This document shows, one piece after another, positions 48,590-60,615 of a DNA stretch of 64,000 nucleotides (position 1 is its first letter; every line of letters begins with the position of its first letter). The translations under genes were made by a program, and so were the position numbers. The notes under the pieces were generated by a model. It was not told the origin of the DNA. It ran no database searches and saw only the letters and a program-made list of their open reading frames with translations. The DNA comes from Symbiodinium natans (lineage: Eukaryota > Sar > Dinophyceae > Suessiales > Symbiodiniaceae), in the NCBI GenBank assembly GCA_905221605.1, contig CAJNDS010002723.1, positions 202,001-266,000 of the forward strand, written 5' to 3'.

Positions 48590-50470
48590 GTGACCCGATA
48601 CATGTCAGCTCACAGGTGCACCCAAGGCTCGGAGAGGAGGTGGCGTGAGCCCTCGAGCCTCAAAGGGTGCAGACACTTTTCCAACTTCTGCAGGTGGAGA
48701 GACCCAGGAGAGCCCAGGAATGAAGAGGGTGCTCTTTTTGGTTCAAAGGGGCCTTGCAAAAGGGAACCTGAACCCTAAAAGAAGCTGGAGTAACGCCTAC
48801 TCTGGGTCCTATGCGACGCCTGAGCCGAGAGCACCCGGGCCCGCAAGAAACATCGACAAGAGGGTCGGCTTCGACGGGCGAGCCAGGTCAACCGCACTTC
48901 TGTTTACTTTCAGCATAAGAACCCCAAAGTGCACGCCCTGTTTGAAAAACAGCCGAGACGCTTCACTTGAGCCCAGGACATCACAGCATTGCCCGCAGCA
49001 GGAAGGCTGGCACCAAGGCTCCCCCCCCTAAATGAGACTACGCGACGCTTGGCCGGCGAGAAACTACCCACGTACCACACCCTGAACTTGAAAGCCTAGG
49101 GGAAGTAAGTGGGTCGCCGTCCTTTAGGGTACCTACTTCGTGGCGCAGCTTTGAAGGAGTTCTTTGAACGTTGTTGGCCCTATATGGCTCTTCCCTGCAC
49201 GTACAAACAGCTGCGAGCATCCCGTGATCACTAGATGCCAATAAACCATAATAAACCCAAATCGAAGTCGCGCATATGTCTGAAACATAACTCCCCAAGC
49301 AACCTAAGGCCACCGGCGTCCAAAGAAAGAGTTCGACCACGCGAAAACACAAGACTACATTGATTTCGTGGAGGGTTTGGTTGCAACAGTCGATTCTGGG
49401 GGATCAAAGGTTTCAAATGCACGTGTTGCTTGTTTCCATCATCTGCCATCATGCCAAAACCCTGCATTACAAGCATGCAAAAACAGCTACCTGATGTAGT
49501 CTGTACAAGAAAACCAGTTTGGCGTGCCTTCCTTCAACGTCACCCCTCGATTTTGACGTTCACTGCAACAAAAGTAGCCCACCAGACACCTGGCGGCGGC
49601 TCTGAACCGATGACTGTTCATGCCAACCCCGATCCAGTGAAGTGCATGCTTCATTGCCTTCACGGTCAATGGTACGGGGGGTGTTCTAGCGCACGTGTCA
49701 ACTTTTGCGCGGGCTCCTACGCGGAATTTGAAGGGGTCCCTGGAAAGCTCTGGTATTTGTGCCGCCTGTGTTTGCGAGTCTGGCTGTCTGCGAGTCTGGC
49801 TGTCTGAGCACCCTACCACCATCTTCACGCATTGCTCCCAAGACTTCAGCAACACCACGGTGGAGTTGCCATGCATTTTTGCCCCCACACCAAACCAAGC
49901 TTCCCAAGCTAAGGCGCAAGGCTCACAGCTTCAACATCGGCTTGCTTTCATGCTTTAGTTTCAGGTCACCACCCCAAGCTGAAAAACCACACAGTGAGTT
50001 CGAAAGGCCCCAGGTTCGGAAACTAAACCCCCGCGCTCAGGAGTCTGGGTTTCTGGAGTTGGGGGTCAGGAACCCAAACTTAGGACTTAGGGCCCAGCAA
50101 CCCAAGAGATTCGGCAAACTGATGGTTTTTTCGAGGCTTCACAGAAGGGCATTCTGGTCCTGAATTGGTGCAGGTGCAACGCTACATTGCCAGTGAAATC
50201 CAGCTCTCAAACCATACTGGACGGTCTGTACTCAACGCTGGATCTGCTACGACAACCGCAAACACCAGCTACGATACACACCTCATTGATCCTAAGTACG
50301 AACCGGGCAAGTCTTGAAGCTGACTGCATCACCCCTCGACCTGACAGGGGGTCACCACCATCGAAACTAGCAGACGCTGGCCCCCGCTGGCCTCACAACG
50401 AAGGGTTCCATGGTTTTTGGCCAACATGTACTACGAACACTTCGTAACACATCCAAAGCCAGAACAGTAG
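48590..50470. other. No confident gene
   Basis: Several open frames. A minus stretch near 49880-49815 (HGNSTVVLLKSWEQCVK) is exon-like but has no clear splice sites. Direct repeats GCGAGTCTGGCTGTCT lie near 49774-49807. Confidence 0.35.
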
Positions 50471-50477
50471 CCCTCAC

Positions 50478-50560
50478 CTTGCATGCTAAGCACATTTCAC
50501 TGGCTGGGCGCAGCCCTGAGGACTCCACGCGTGCCATCATCGCACGCCGCCGACACAAAG
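50478..50560 (-). CDS. Candidate 83-nt exon
   Basis: CTCAAG acceptor, 27 codons (LCRRRAMMARVESSGLRPAS then EMCLACK), and a consensus donor AAG|GTGAGG. Confidence 0.38.
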
Positions 50561-50699
50561 CTTGAGGGTTTGAGCTGTCAGGGGGGCTCAGGGCCCTTGC
50601 AACTCCTGGTCCAAACCTGTTTTGGAGGTGTTGGGGGGAGGACGTGTTTTAGTTTAGTTGTGGGTTGGGTAGCTGTGGGTGAGCATCTGACTTCCTCAG

Positions 50700-50776
50700 G
50701 GCAAGAGTTCATTGACGATCATGGCCGAAAGGAGCCCGAAAAGGGCACCATCGAGCTGCCAGCCAATTTTACTAGG
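50700..50776 (+). CDS. Candidate 77-nt exon
   Basis: CCTCAG acceptor, peptide QEFIDDHGRKEPEKGTIELP then ANFTR, and a consensus donor AGG|GTAAGA. One of the cleanest splice-site pairs in the window. Family unknown. Confidence 0.45.
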
Positions 50777-51762
50777 GTAAGATGTTTGAGGGGTTTCGGG
50801 GGGTTTGCGTTCATCTGGCTAGTTGTCACATGCATGGATTCACTCGTTGCGATATGCTTGAACGTTCAAGTAGTACGAAGTCTGTTAGATGACTGTCCGC
50901 TGCAGGCTCTCCAAGACCCCATGAAGGCCCCATAACTGAGGGGGTTTAGGAGCGCTTCACATGATGTGTATTGGCTTCGGTCGTGTCGTGTGTGTGTGTC
51001 TATATACATCTATCTACTTGTGAGTACGGACGGTTCTAACTGTCTCCGTCAATATTCAAAATGACATGGCCCTTCGAGTTTGAAAAGACTCAATGGTGTG
51101 TCCGTGAAAATGAAGCCCGAGTCCCACAAAGACCGTCCCATGCTCTACCCTGTGCTCGAGCTTTAAGCCCTCAATTTGTAGAGTTGATTTTGAGCTTGGA
51201 TGTACAGCATGTCAAGTTGAGGCGAAGCTCTCAGGTATGTCGAGTGTGGACTAAGGTATCCGACAAATGGGTTGGGAATTGGGAAGTCAGAATGTCGAGC
51301 AAAGCGTGTTGCGCAAGAGATGCTGAAGGCTGCTCCAGCTCGACTTTGCGGCGCTTGGCTGGTGGTATGTGTGCACGCCCTTCTCGAGCTCACTGCTGAA
51401 TTCATGCAGAGCCACCTATGCCGCCACAGTACTGCTCTTCTCCGGCAAGGAACCCACACCTGAAACCTGCCGACCTGACTTGGACGCCCACCCTAAGCCT
51501 TTCAAGCCTTCACACCCTGAAGCCTACATCCTCTCAGTCGAGAACCCAAACCCCAGCTAACTAACGCTCTGGGCCCCAGAATCTACAGAGAGGGTCGGAG
51601 TTCCCAAGTAGCCTAGCGGGCAAACACATAAACGAAATACACGTCTCGCACATATAGAGATACACACTAAGTATGCTTTTCACCCGAGCAGGCGCTTGCA
51701 CCTCAACAAGTTGGTAAAGCATCGTAACTTCATCCAGAACGCAAACCCAAGCACGCTCGGCC

Positions 51763-52029
51763 GTGCTGCCAACTGTCTTGGTCTATCCCCAGACGCGCCA
51801 ACTCATGTCGGGGGAGCAAGTTGGGGGACGGCTATATACCCTACCTGTAAACGATCAAACTAAGGTCTCATTGGGCTTTGGGCCCAGGATTTCAGTTTCC
51901 TACGGGCAGTGTAGATTGTGCTTGACCGATGTGGTTGGCGATCTTCTTGACATGGGTGCAAGGCATCCCTTGACAACTGATCAATGGCCCCGCAAAGCGA
52001 GCAACATCGAGCAGGGTACCATGGCATAG
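51763..52029 (+). CDS. Candidate terminal exon, unidentified
   Basis: An 88-codon frame reads VLVYPQTRQLMSGEQVGGRL, then VSLGFGPRISVSYGQCRLCL and DVVGDLLDMGARHP, to a stop at 52027-52029. A CCCCAG acceptor near 51789 could start it. No domain recognised. Confidence 0.38.
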   Translation: MLPTVLVYPQTRQLMSGEQVGGRLYTLPVNDQTKVSLGFGPRISVSYGQCRLCLTDVVGDLLDMGARHPLTTDQWPRKASNIEQGTMA

Positions 52030-53171
52030 AAGTTACTACCTTGGTTACATCTGAAGATTTGAACCGAAGCGTTCACTTCTAGACAGCAGAGGGCTGCACG
52101 TAGTTTCTGCAATTTAGAAAACATGTGTCATCCTGGAGAGTTCAAGGTTGAACCGCCTCAAGCGCAATACCATGTAGCGAGATACTGAACATCCTCACCC
52201 GCCGCGCGGAGAGACTTCATGCCCGAGGAGACGGAAGGACGTGCATCTGACAACCTCATCAGGTCGGGTATACTAGCTTGACTGCTGCAAGTAAACAAGC
52301 AACTTTATGATTCAGCGGCGGGGTGCCTTCTGCAGCCACACTGCCGAATCCCTGAACCTGGAAATGTCCCTTGGGTGCTTAAGAACATGAGCTCTTGCGT
52401 ATGGCAATCTGCAAAAGTCATGGAAGGTCCTACGGTAGGCTCCGACACTTTCGAAGTAGCATTACCACTCCAGAATAACTGTAGATCCTGCTGCTGTGAG
52501 CTGTTCAGTGACCTCATGCCTGGCTTGCAAAAAAACCAACAAGCAGCGGTGATTTGAGGCACACCGAACTTCGCAGTGTCCTAAAAAAACATTAAGCTTG
52601 CATTTGGCAGGGGTCCTGTTGCAGTGTTGTTGCTGTTGGCATGTTGCCAAATTCAATCGTCAGCTGCTGAACTTCAACTATGCCAGAAGACACTTAAGAC
52701 GAACCTGAACGGGCCAAGGGGCCATAAGGCACTGCAGGGCCAACCTGTGTGCGAAAGGAGGATGCTTGATTTTTGGGCTTGGGCTGCAAGCTTAAATTTC
52801 AACGCATATCAGCACGAAGCCGAAACTCAACACAAACTCTGAGTCCCAGATGCCGTAAGAAAACTTTCATTTCCACTAGCTGTCGCCCTGAACCCCTGCA
52901 GTCCTAAACGCAAACCCCTGGCCCCAAATACAAGACCACAACACAAATCCTCACAAAAGCCTACATCGAACTGACACTGTTGCCTACACCCTGACATCCA
53001 AAAGAACTTGCAAGGCCGCAAGCATCAAACAAACTTACCTTTGCGGGTTGGGGCTTGCTGGGGCTTAGGGCAGCGGTCGAAAGCAAGTTTTAAGATGGCA
53101 GCTTGGATCACTGAAGCCGCCAGAAGCGAACGGATCCTGGTAACTGCAACTCTTCGCGCAACGATTCGGGA

Positions 53172-53242
53172 TTAGGGTTTAGGGTTTAGGGTTTAGGGTT
53201 GAGGGTTTAGGGTTTAGGGTTTATTAGGGTTTAGGGTTTTAG
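53172..53242 (+). repeat. Telomere-type array
   Basis: TTTAGGG units with one TTGAGGG and TTATTAGGG interruption. Confidence 0.92.
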
Positions 53243-53479
53243 GTAACAGGCAACAAGCAAACCGGCCTGCGCGGGACCTGGAGAGTAGGCCCCAACCTGA
53301 ACACATCTTGTCAGTTGGGCCTTGCTCCCCCTCGCTGGAGGATACATTTTGGTGGAACATAGGGGGGCGGGGGGAGTACTTAAAACGAGCCACGCGCGAA
53401 AAGCTTGACCGTTTGTGATCAGGAAGAGTCTATCATGGATGCAGTGAGTGTGTGATTGTGTGAGTGTATGAGTGTCTGC

Positions 53480-53779
53480 CACGCGAAAGTGCCCCGACAC
53501 GATCTAATACCCCACAGCTTTGCCATCCGATTGCGAAGGCCTAGTTTCAACCAAACGCATTCTCCGTGCTGGTCACCCTTTTCCGCAGGCTCTGCTCGTG
53601 TCTGGGACTCTTCGCATACCGAAGTCGTGCTACGTCCCATCGTTGCGCATTCCAGGAGCCTTGGCACATGGCAGGTCATGAGGGAACGTCCCGAACTACT
53701 ACACAAAGTTCAGGCATTTCTAGTAGGATTTCTGTTTCAGGATCAATTTTTTCTGAGTACCGTGAAGCCCCACATCTAA
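53480..53779. other. Overlapping open frames on both strands
   Basis: Minus: GECVWLKLGLRNRMAKLWG near 53590-53500. Plus: SLGTWQVMRERPELLHKVQA near 53660-53730. Both look protein-like but overlap in part; strand not resolved. Confidence 0.3.
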
Positions 53780-53837
53780 TCCAAAAAATGGGTTTCCCAC
53801 TACAACCCGAACCGTGTCAGACAAGAAGGCTGGCGGG

Positions 53838-53956
53838 TTGAGGGTTGAGGGTTTAGGGTTTAGGGCTTAGGGCTTAGGGCTTAGGGCTTAGGGCTTAGGG
53901 CTTAGGGCTTAGGGCTTAGGGCTTAGGGCTTAGGGCTTAGGGTGTAGGGTTTAGGG
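53838..53956 (+). repeat. Homogenised variant array TTAGGGC / TTTAGGG
   Basis: Begins with TTGAGGG and TTTAGGG, then about twelve identical GCTTAGG units (CTTAGGG variant of the heptamer), ending with TGTAGGG and TTTAGGG. Confidence 0.95.
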
Positions 53957-54420
53957 CATCCTGACGCCATCGAAGCACCCAAGCGCGCGCCAGCGAGGAG
54001 AACGGCGTGCAAGCCGCAGGCCACTTACGCGGCCTGTGTTTCGGGGGAGCTCTGAGTCGGTTTGAAGCGAGGCATCGTGGCTCTAGGGTTTCCGTGCTAG
54101 ACCTACTCGGCATTGGAAGCTACGCTTTTGCGCGAGCACTTAGGTTTGCCAGAAATGCTAATTCAAAACAATAACTTCGAATGTTGGAAACTACCAAGTC
54201 TACGACTGCTAGGATCATCTGATTCTGCGGGCCTCAGACAGTCCTCCTGCCTTAGGTTGATTGAACATGACTGAACTGCAGAGCGTCGAACCTGGGGCGC
54301 GGAGTGGTTTTGGGGGCTGGGGTTTGGGAGCTGCAGCCCCCAGATCCAGACTCCCAAGCCTGACCCCCGAGCCCCACCCACGCTTCACGGAGTAGGGTTC
54401 CACAAGGCCCCACCAAACAG

Positions 54421-54532
54421 CCCTAAACCCTAAACCCGACACCCCAAACGCTAAACCCCAAACCCTAAACCCTAAACCCTAAACCCCAAACCCTACACCC
54501 TACACCCTAAACCCTAAACCCTAAACCCTAAA
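54421..54532 (-). repeat. Telomere-type array, left arm of an inverted pair
   Basis: CCCTAAA on plus with CCCCAAA, CCCTACA and CCCGACA variants. Confidence 0.92.
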
Positions 54533-54609
54533 AAAGCCTGGGGGGGGTGCCTCGGCTGCGCGGCTCCCAGCCACCGGCTCATCCTGGTCCTCACATTGGG
54601 GGGGGGCAG

Positions 54610-54690
54610 AGGGTTTAGGGTTGAGGGTCGAGGGTTTAGGGTTTAGGGTTTGGGGTTTAGGGTTTAGGGTTTGGGGTTTAGGTTTTAGAG
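54610..54690 (+). repeat. Telomere-type array, right arm of an inverted pair
   Basis: TTTAGGG with TTGAGGG, TCGAGGG and TTTGGGG variants. Only about 80 bp of G-rich sequence separates it from the opposite-facing block. Confidence 0.92.
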
Positions 54691-54775
54691 GGTGAATTGA
54701 GGGTGAGGTTTCGGGATTTGTGAAGGGTCGGGAATTCAGCTCATCACACAGCCAAGCGTTCTTGAACGTGCTCGC

Positions 54776-55042
54776 ATGTCAAAACTCGGACGCGTGTCCT
54801 ACTTGTCAGGGGACCTTCAACATGAGACCGCAGTCCAACTAAGCCTTACAAACTGCTGCACTGAAGTCACCGCCAAACTCAACAAAGCCCTCCTGACGAA
54901 GGCAAAACAGAAGCCGAAGGTCGCTGAATATTTTCGATGCCGGTCACAAGATGGTTTGGGGTGTTTGGACTATCTGGGGTTCGGGGATCAGGACGAGGAC
55001 AGGCAAGGGTTTAAACCCTTTACCGCGAAACAGACTCCGTGA
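54776..55042 (+). CDS. Candidate coding stretch, unidentified
   Basis: A frame of 88 codons reads SKLGRVSYLSGDLQHETAVQ, then EVTAKLNKALLTKAKQKPK and AEYFRC, to a stop at 55042. It starts with a possible ATG at 54776. Helical and basic in the middle; family unknown. Confidence 0.35.
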   Translation: MSKLGRVSYLSGDLQHETAVQLSLTNCCTEVTAKLNKALLTKAKQKPKVAEYFRCRSQDGLGCLDYLGFGDQDEDRQGFKPFTAKQTP

Positions 55043-55718
55043 TGTGGCTAGATTCGGCTCGATGCGTGTCATGCTGAGTGAAGGGGCGTCATGGAGGTCT
55101 GGAGCACAGGGAAAGCATCCCTGTAGTGAAGGGCCTTTTTTCAGGAAATCTTTCGGTAGGGTCTGGACTTGAAAGGTAGGATGTCTAGACGAAAGACTCC
55201 CAACTCTAAGGCACCTTCGGCCTATACCTGACCTTGACGTTTCGTACAGCGCTGAATCCGTCCCCTCTTCCGTGCAGGGCGTGTAGTGCAGGAAGTGCAA
55301 GCAAGGAGGGCGGAGAGATGTGGTGTCAGGAGGCTTCTTTCAGCCCAAAATTCGAGGTCCTTCTACAAAGATATGATTCGCGACCATGGCACCGGGCTCG
55401 AAAGCTCTGAGGGGGTTCCCGAACCTGAGGTGTGGTGAGGTGGTCACTATGCATTTCGAGTCCTCCTCATCTCCTGCGATCTCGGAAAACTCCGCATGCC
55501 ACCTGACTGCAAGAAGCACACACTCTCCATACTTTCTTCAGAACTCATAGGTCTCGCCCTGAGCCTGAGCCAACAACCCCCACCTTTTCTAGACATGGGT
55601 ACCTGAGGTCAAAATCCCCCTCCCCCTCAACCTCACCGAGTCCTATATCTCCTGAATCCAGATGATTGAGGGGTCATTGTTTTTGCCCTCGTGATACTTC
55701 TAATGAGGAAACGTGCAG

Positions 55719-55856
55719 TCACCCTTGGTCGGCTACAGCCATACTCTCTCTGAGAGGGTCTCTTGCATCTTCTCTGTGTAGTGGCTGCAATGGCTCGGGC
55801 GGGCATGCAGAGGTGAACCAGCCGAGAGGCCAGTAGAAGCTCAGAAGCATCACGAC
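55719..55856 (-). CDS. Candidate terminal exon with a membrane-like segment
   Basis: GCTCAG acceptor, 45 codons starting VVMLLSFYWPLGWFTSACPP, then LHREDARDPLRESMAVADQG and TGA. Codon use is good; a competing frame (ASELLLASRLVHLCMPARA) is also open. Confidence 0.4.
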   Translation of the reverse strand, partial: VVMLLSFYWPLGWFTSACPPEPLQPLHREDARDPLRESMAVADQG

Positions 55857-56504
55857 CTGAGCTTTGCAGGTAAGTCAAAGCACCTCCAACAGCCCCCTTG
55901 AGTGGCACTCATCCCCCAATCGCCAAAAACAAAGAGTCTGGGAATTTTACAGACAAGGACAGATGGGAAACCCACGCAGTGTGCCCACATCGTAATTCTA
56001 AGCGCAACCTGGGTGAAATCGTAGAGGTGGGGAAGTTGTATGGGGAAGTTGTACCCTTCAGCATTGCATCAGCTTCGAGCAACATGGGATTTGCGCGAAC
56101 CATCAACCCTACTAATCTGAGCTGTCTCCGACTCGAAGAAAGGGGTGGTGTGGAGCGGCACTTTGTTTGTTGGATCGTCTAACGTGCTCTGGGGGGCAAG
56201 AGTGTGTGGTTTTTAGCTTCAAGGCCTCAGGGCCTTGCGATGCGGTGTACGCAGCACACTTATGTCCAGCTAGGTTGCTACACCCTCTGTCCTGCATCCT
56301 TTGATCTTGGGGCAGTCACGAGGGCCCAGCGTATGGCCTCTTGATTCTGAACCTTGTACAGTATACCCTCCAAACGCCAGCTAACCCGTTGAAGAAGGGA
56401 AGAGACCATATTCAGGCAGGGACCATATCACGGCCCTTAGGTTGAGATCATCAAATCCTATCCGAAACATCCTTCAGCGGCACAGCATGCAGATGACTGA
56501 GACC

Positions 56505-56662
56505 ACCACGCCAACGCCACAACCGCCGCCACAACCACCACCACAACCACCACCGCAACCACCACCACAACCACAAACACAACCGCACCACAACCGCACA
56601 ACCACAACCACCACCACCACCACCACCACCACAACCACCACCACCACAACCACCACGAACAA
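56505..56662. repeat. CCACAA / CCACCACAA microsatellite
   Basis: CCACAA hexamers and nonamers that become ACC trinucleotides near 56610. Confidence 0.95.
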
Positions 56663-56837
56663 CCGGCAACCCGCAACAAGTGTCGTTGTTGCACATACAG
56701 TGCGACGAGAAAGGAAGATTTGTGTTGGCTTGGCTCCGCACGGTGTGTGCTGCTTTGAAAACCATTCGCCATGTTGGCGGCAGGTAGCAGCCATCGCTTT
56801 TGTACAGCTGTCCCTGGATGAAACACGAAGGCAGTTT

Positions 56838-56861
56838 GGGTTTAGGGTTTAGGGTTTGGGG
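56838..56861 (+). repeat. Short telomere-type block
   Basis: Three TTTAGGG/TTTGGGG units. Confidence 0.75.
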
Positions 56862-57284
56862 CCTTGACCGGGACCCTTTTGACATCAATGTACAGTCCAC
56901 GGAATCGCAAGTGTTCACTTGGAATCGCGGTCTCTAAGCATCACCCGATCACGAAACGATACGTTGGGGAAGGCGAATTCCGGAGGAGCTTGTCTGCTAG
57001 CGTAACTAGGTTTCTTCGAATGAGGTTTATGTATTGACGTCCTGAAAGCCTTGCACCTGTGACTAAGGGCTCACCCATGTGGGGGTTTACGAAAATACAG
57101 GGCCCTCAACCTCCAAATAGTAGGATTCCTTTCCAATAAGGACATCAATAAGGTACCCCCTAATATCATAAACCCCAAAATGGGCTGCAAGGGTCTCCCT
57201 GCGTAACACAGGATTGGTGGGGGCATCAGGAGCAAGGACTGGCAAGGGCTCTGAGAAGCCGACAAAGGATCCTTCCAAGTACAT

Positions 57285-57351
57285 GGTTTAGGGTTCAGGG
57301 TTCAGGGTTCAGGGTTCAGGCCCCAGGGTTTAGGGTTTAGGGTTTAGGGTC
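57285..57351 (+). repeat. Telomere-type block beginning with TTCAGGG variants
   Basis: Four TTCAGGG units in a row, an interruption (CCCCAGGG), then TTTAGGG. Confidence 0.9.
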
Positions 57352-57387
57352 CGCCGATGGGAAAAGGAGGTGAATCTTTCCCAAAAC

Positions 57388-57418
57388 GCGGGGGGGGAGG
57401 GGGGGGTAGGGGGGGGTA
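57388..57418. repeat. G-rich tract
   Basis: Runs of 6-8 G separated by A or TA. Confidence 0.85.
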
Positions 57419-57525
57419 CCCGGGCAGCTTTTCCATGGAAGGCCACCCACACCGCATAAACTCACGGACCATAGGTGGTTTCGCACAGGACATAGGGGCC
57501 CTTTGGAAAAAACCCACCCAGGCCC

Positions 57526-57528
<3 letters not shown>

Positions 57529-57576
<48 letters not shown>
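57529..57576. repeat. 48-nt C homopolymer
   Basis: Uninterrupted C from 57529 to 57576, followed by TACCCCCCCTAGG. Its length could also reflect sequencing error. Confidence 0.9.
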
Positions 57577-57599
57577 TACCCCCCCTAGGCTGCCCTGCC

Positions 57600-58990
57600 C
57601 TTTAAGCTGGCTTCAGCTCCTGTTTGGGTCCTGGTGCTACTCCCCCCAACGTTTCACAGAGGCTCAAGCAAATCAACTTTTGGATCCTTTGAGCTGACGA
57701 GCGCGTTTAAACCTTTCAACTATGCTCCAGCGGGGTCGGCGGCTTGAGCCGGAGGCTCTTAAATTTAGGGTGGCTGCTTTAGAGCGGGAGTTTTACCCTT
57801 TTGCATGGCCGCCGAACAAGTACTTTTCAACAAGCTTCCTCATCTTTCTTGAGTGGAGAACCCACCAAAGGCCTGGTACGTCTCCTCGTAGGCTTCGCAG
57901 CGCTGGAGAGTAGAGCACCTGATTTCGAGACGGGTTTAAAAAAATAATAGTAATAAAATAATCTCCTTGTTTGGGATGGGATGTTCCCTCCTTACACTAG
58001 CAGTCCTGAATCGGGATTCGTCTAGGGGGCACCAGAATCCCGATGAAGGACGTTTAGTATAAGGGGGGGGAACATCCCAATCTCTTTGTATTTATGGCAG
58101 CAAAGCGCAAAACAAGATCACACTTTTCATTGTTCGAAGAAAATGTCCACTCCTCATGCTTGAGACAGTGGAGCTGGTTCTGCGGGTGGTGCATGCTGGT
58201 GCTCTTTGAAAGCCCTTTGAGCCTTTCCAAAGTCGGCCCTACAGATTTTAACAAATACAAGCAGAGAAGACAGGAACCCAGAAATTGAAGGGTGTGAGAG
58301 TTTCGGCATCTCACTACACTCGCGTTGGGTAATGATTTGCTGCGGCTGTTCAGAAAAAAACTTGCAGCGTGCAACCGAAGCCGCAGACACATCACATCCC
58401 ATGTTCAATCCCGGGAACCTTTTTCCCGTCACAAGTGAAGCAAGTGAACTTCCTGAACTTGAATGGAGCCTGAAGTGCGGGCCCTAGGAGTTCCGAAAGG
58501 CTATGGCTTTGGAACGACTAGGCTGCCCGGTGGCCAGTTGTACAGGCCGTGCAAAAATATCGGAGGAAGTAGAAACTGAACGCCTCGGATGCGCCCGCAT
58601 GTCGCAATCGTTGGAACTTGAGATGGGCATGAACATGCATTGGGGACTGCTCAGGAAGTGACTCATGGCATCGATACAAGCCTGCGATACAAGGCTTCGC
58701 TGCTGAACTGTGGGAGCGGGCTAGAGGACTCAAGGGCTTGGGGGAGGAAACCACAAGCCACCACTTTATTTAACTCAACTCCAATATACAGCTTCCTTGT
58801 ACATAAGCCGATGAAACAAACAAACTCGGTTATAAGAGAGAGCACAGAGTGCGGCTGTTGGTGCGAAACAACGTAAACCAAAAGGCTTGCGAAGATGAAA
58901 ACAGTTGACAGCTTCTCGCTAGCAAGACGTTTAGAAAGCCACATAGGCCCCCCAAAAGCACCCAGGAGCTCAAAGCCCGATTCCAAAAGC
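57600..58990. other. No confident gene
   Basis: A plus frame with ATG at 58094 (MAAKRKTRSHFSLFEENVHS) is open for 64 codons but is AT-richer than the other exon candidates. Confidence 0.35.
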
Positions 58991-58992
58991 CC

Positions 58993-59034
58993 TACCCTAA
59001 ACCCTAAACCCCAAACCCTAAACCCTAAACCCCG
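58993..59034 (-). repeat. Telomere-type block
   Basis: CCCTAAA/CCCCAAA units on plus. Confidence 0.9.
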
Positions 59035-59045
59035 TACACTCCTAG

Positions 59046-59148
59046 GAAAACACACACAACTCATACTCCACATGCCCCTGCAGAAAACCCGTGGCCAGGC
59101 GTCGACTTCGGGGCCTGGCAGGGTCCCCCTCGGGCAGGAACTGCCTTG
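59046..59148 (-). CDS. Candidate terminal exon between two telomere-type blocks
   Basis: On minus, CTTCAAG precedes QFLPEGDPARPRSRRLATGF then LQGHVEYELCVFS and a stop near 59044. The plus strand offers a competing 42-nt exon (NPWPGVDFGAWQ with a GT donor), so strand is uncertain. Confidence 0.35.
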
Positions 59149-59174
59149 AAGGATGGGACTGCTTTGTGGCCCCC

Positions 59175-59241
59175 TAAACCCTGAACCCTAAACCCTAAAC
59201 CCGAAACCCTGAACCCTAAACATACCCTAAACCCTAAGGCG
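59175..59241 (-). repeat. Telomere-type block with variants
   Basis: CCCTGAA, CCCTAAA and CCCGAAA units on plus, interrupted by CATA. Confidence 0.88.
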
Positions 59242-59498
59242 GGCCGGCATCCATTCGGGTCGTGCCCGTGCCAGCTGTGGGTTAGAAGCCCAGGTTTAGG
59301 GGCCAAGGCGTCAACGGGGCTTCTTGGGTTAGTTGTTTGCGGATTGAGGAACCCCCAGTGAATTTTGTGTTTACCGTTAGAGGCGTGCGGTCTCTCGGCT
59401 TGAAGAGTCGGGCGAAGAATGCCTTGTGCCGAACCAAGGCAGCCAAGGAACCACTTCGCCAGGCCACAAGCAGCATAGCCTTACAGATGGTGGAGGAT

Positions 59499-59516
59499 CC
59501 TAAACCCTAAACCCTA
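59499..59516 (-). repeat. Short telomere-type block
   Basis: Two CCCTAAA units. Confidence 0.7.
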
Positions 59517-59525
59517 AGCCCAAGA

Positions 59526-59600
59526 TGGTCTAGGGCTTCTGAGGGCTTCTGAGGGCCTCTGAGGGCTTCTGAGGGCCTCTGAGAGCCTGTGAGGCCCTCG
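59526..59600. repeat. Short tandem repeat GGGCTTCTGA
   Basis: Five to six copies of a GGGCTTCTGA/GGGCCTCTGA decamer. Confidence 0.85.
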
Positions 59601-60565
59601 GAGACTGCATGAGGCTGAGCTTTGATCCAAGCAGTGCAGTTGAGGTTGCCTCTTCTCTGAGCAACTGTAGTTTTTTGGGGGTAGCTACGCAACCTTCGTT
59701 GGCGACATTTTTCGTTGTTGAATTTGCTGTTTGGATGTTTGCCGCGACTGCGCTTTCGGCGCGATTGAGCTTTCGGCGATGTTTTTGATGAGCTTTCGGT
59801 GATGGGAAAGCTTGTCACATCATGACACGTGACAATCTGCCACTTCTTGCAAGCACAGAAACACGGAAGAGTCCCCGATAGTGGGCCAGACAGCACACAC
59901 ACCCCAGGGGTGCGAACTGCAGTACATCCTCAACGCACACGTTCCTTCATAGAAACTTTCTTAAGAAAGAACACGCAAACACTTCAAGCTGTCGTCTGCT
60001 ATCATTTGCTGCCAACCGCAGTCATATGTGGTCGAGAGTTCACACAAGTTCACACAGTTCACGACCAAGCCCCAAACAAGAGGCAAGCAAGGATCCACAA
60101 CCGCCTAGCATGAGAGCCACCTTCTATCATGATGTCGCGTGTCTGCAAGCCAACAGTCACCCAAAAACTCCAACAGATAACCTGCATCACCTGGCTGATC
60201 CCTCCCTCCACGTCGTGACATGCTGAAACCCTTCAACTGAAGCTCGTCTCCCACAACCCTTGGCCCAAAAGGTAAAGAAAATGACACTGCGCCTGCATCA
60301 ACAGCAAGAAGTTTAAACCGGGGTGCATGTTCAGGGTGGTAGGGTTTGGTGGTTCACGGGTACGTGCGTTGCCCGCTGAGATCTGAAGAAGTGGCTGAGA
60401 GCCTCAAATTGTCTTGAAGTTTCGGGTGAGGTCTGAGGCTTGCGGGTATGTTTGAGGGACATGACTCGGCCGAGCCACCTGTCCACACCATATGGGCGAA
60501 GGATGCCGCGATTCGACCATACGCCGATTCCAGGTCTCCCTGCTTTGGGGGTCCAGGAGCTTCGT

Positions 60566-60615
60566 GGGTTTAGGGTTTCGGGTTTAGGGTTTAGGGTTTA
60601 GGGTTTAGGGTTTAG
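60566..60615 (+). repeat. Telomere-type block
   Basis: Seven TTTAGGG units, the second a TTTCGGG variant. Confidence 0.92.
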
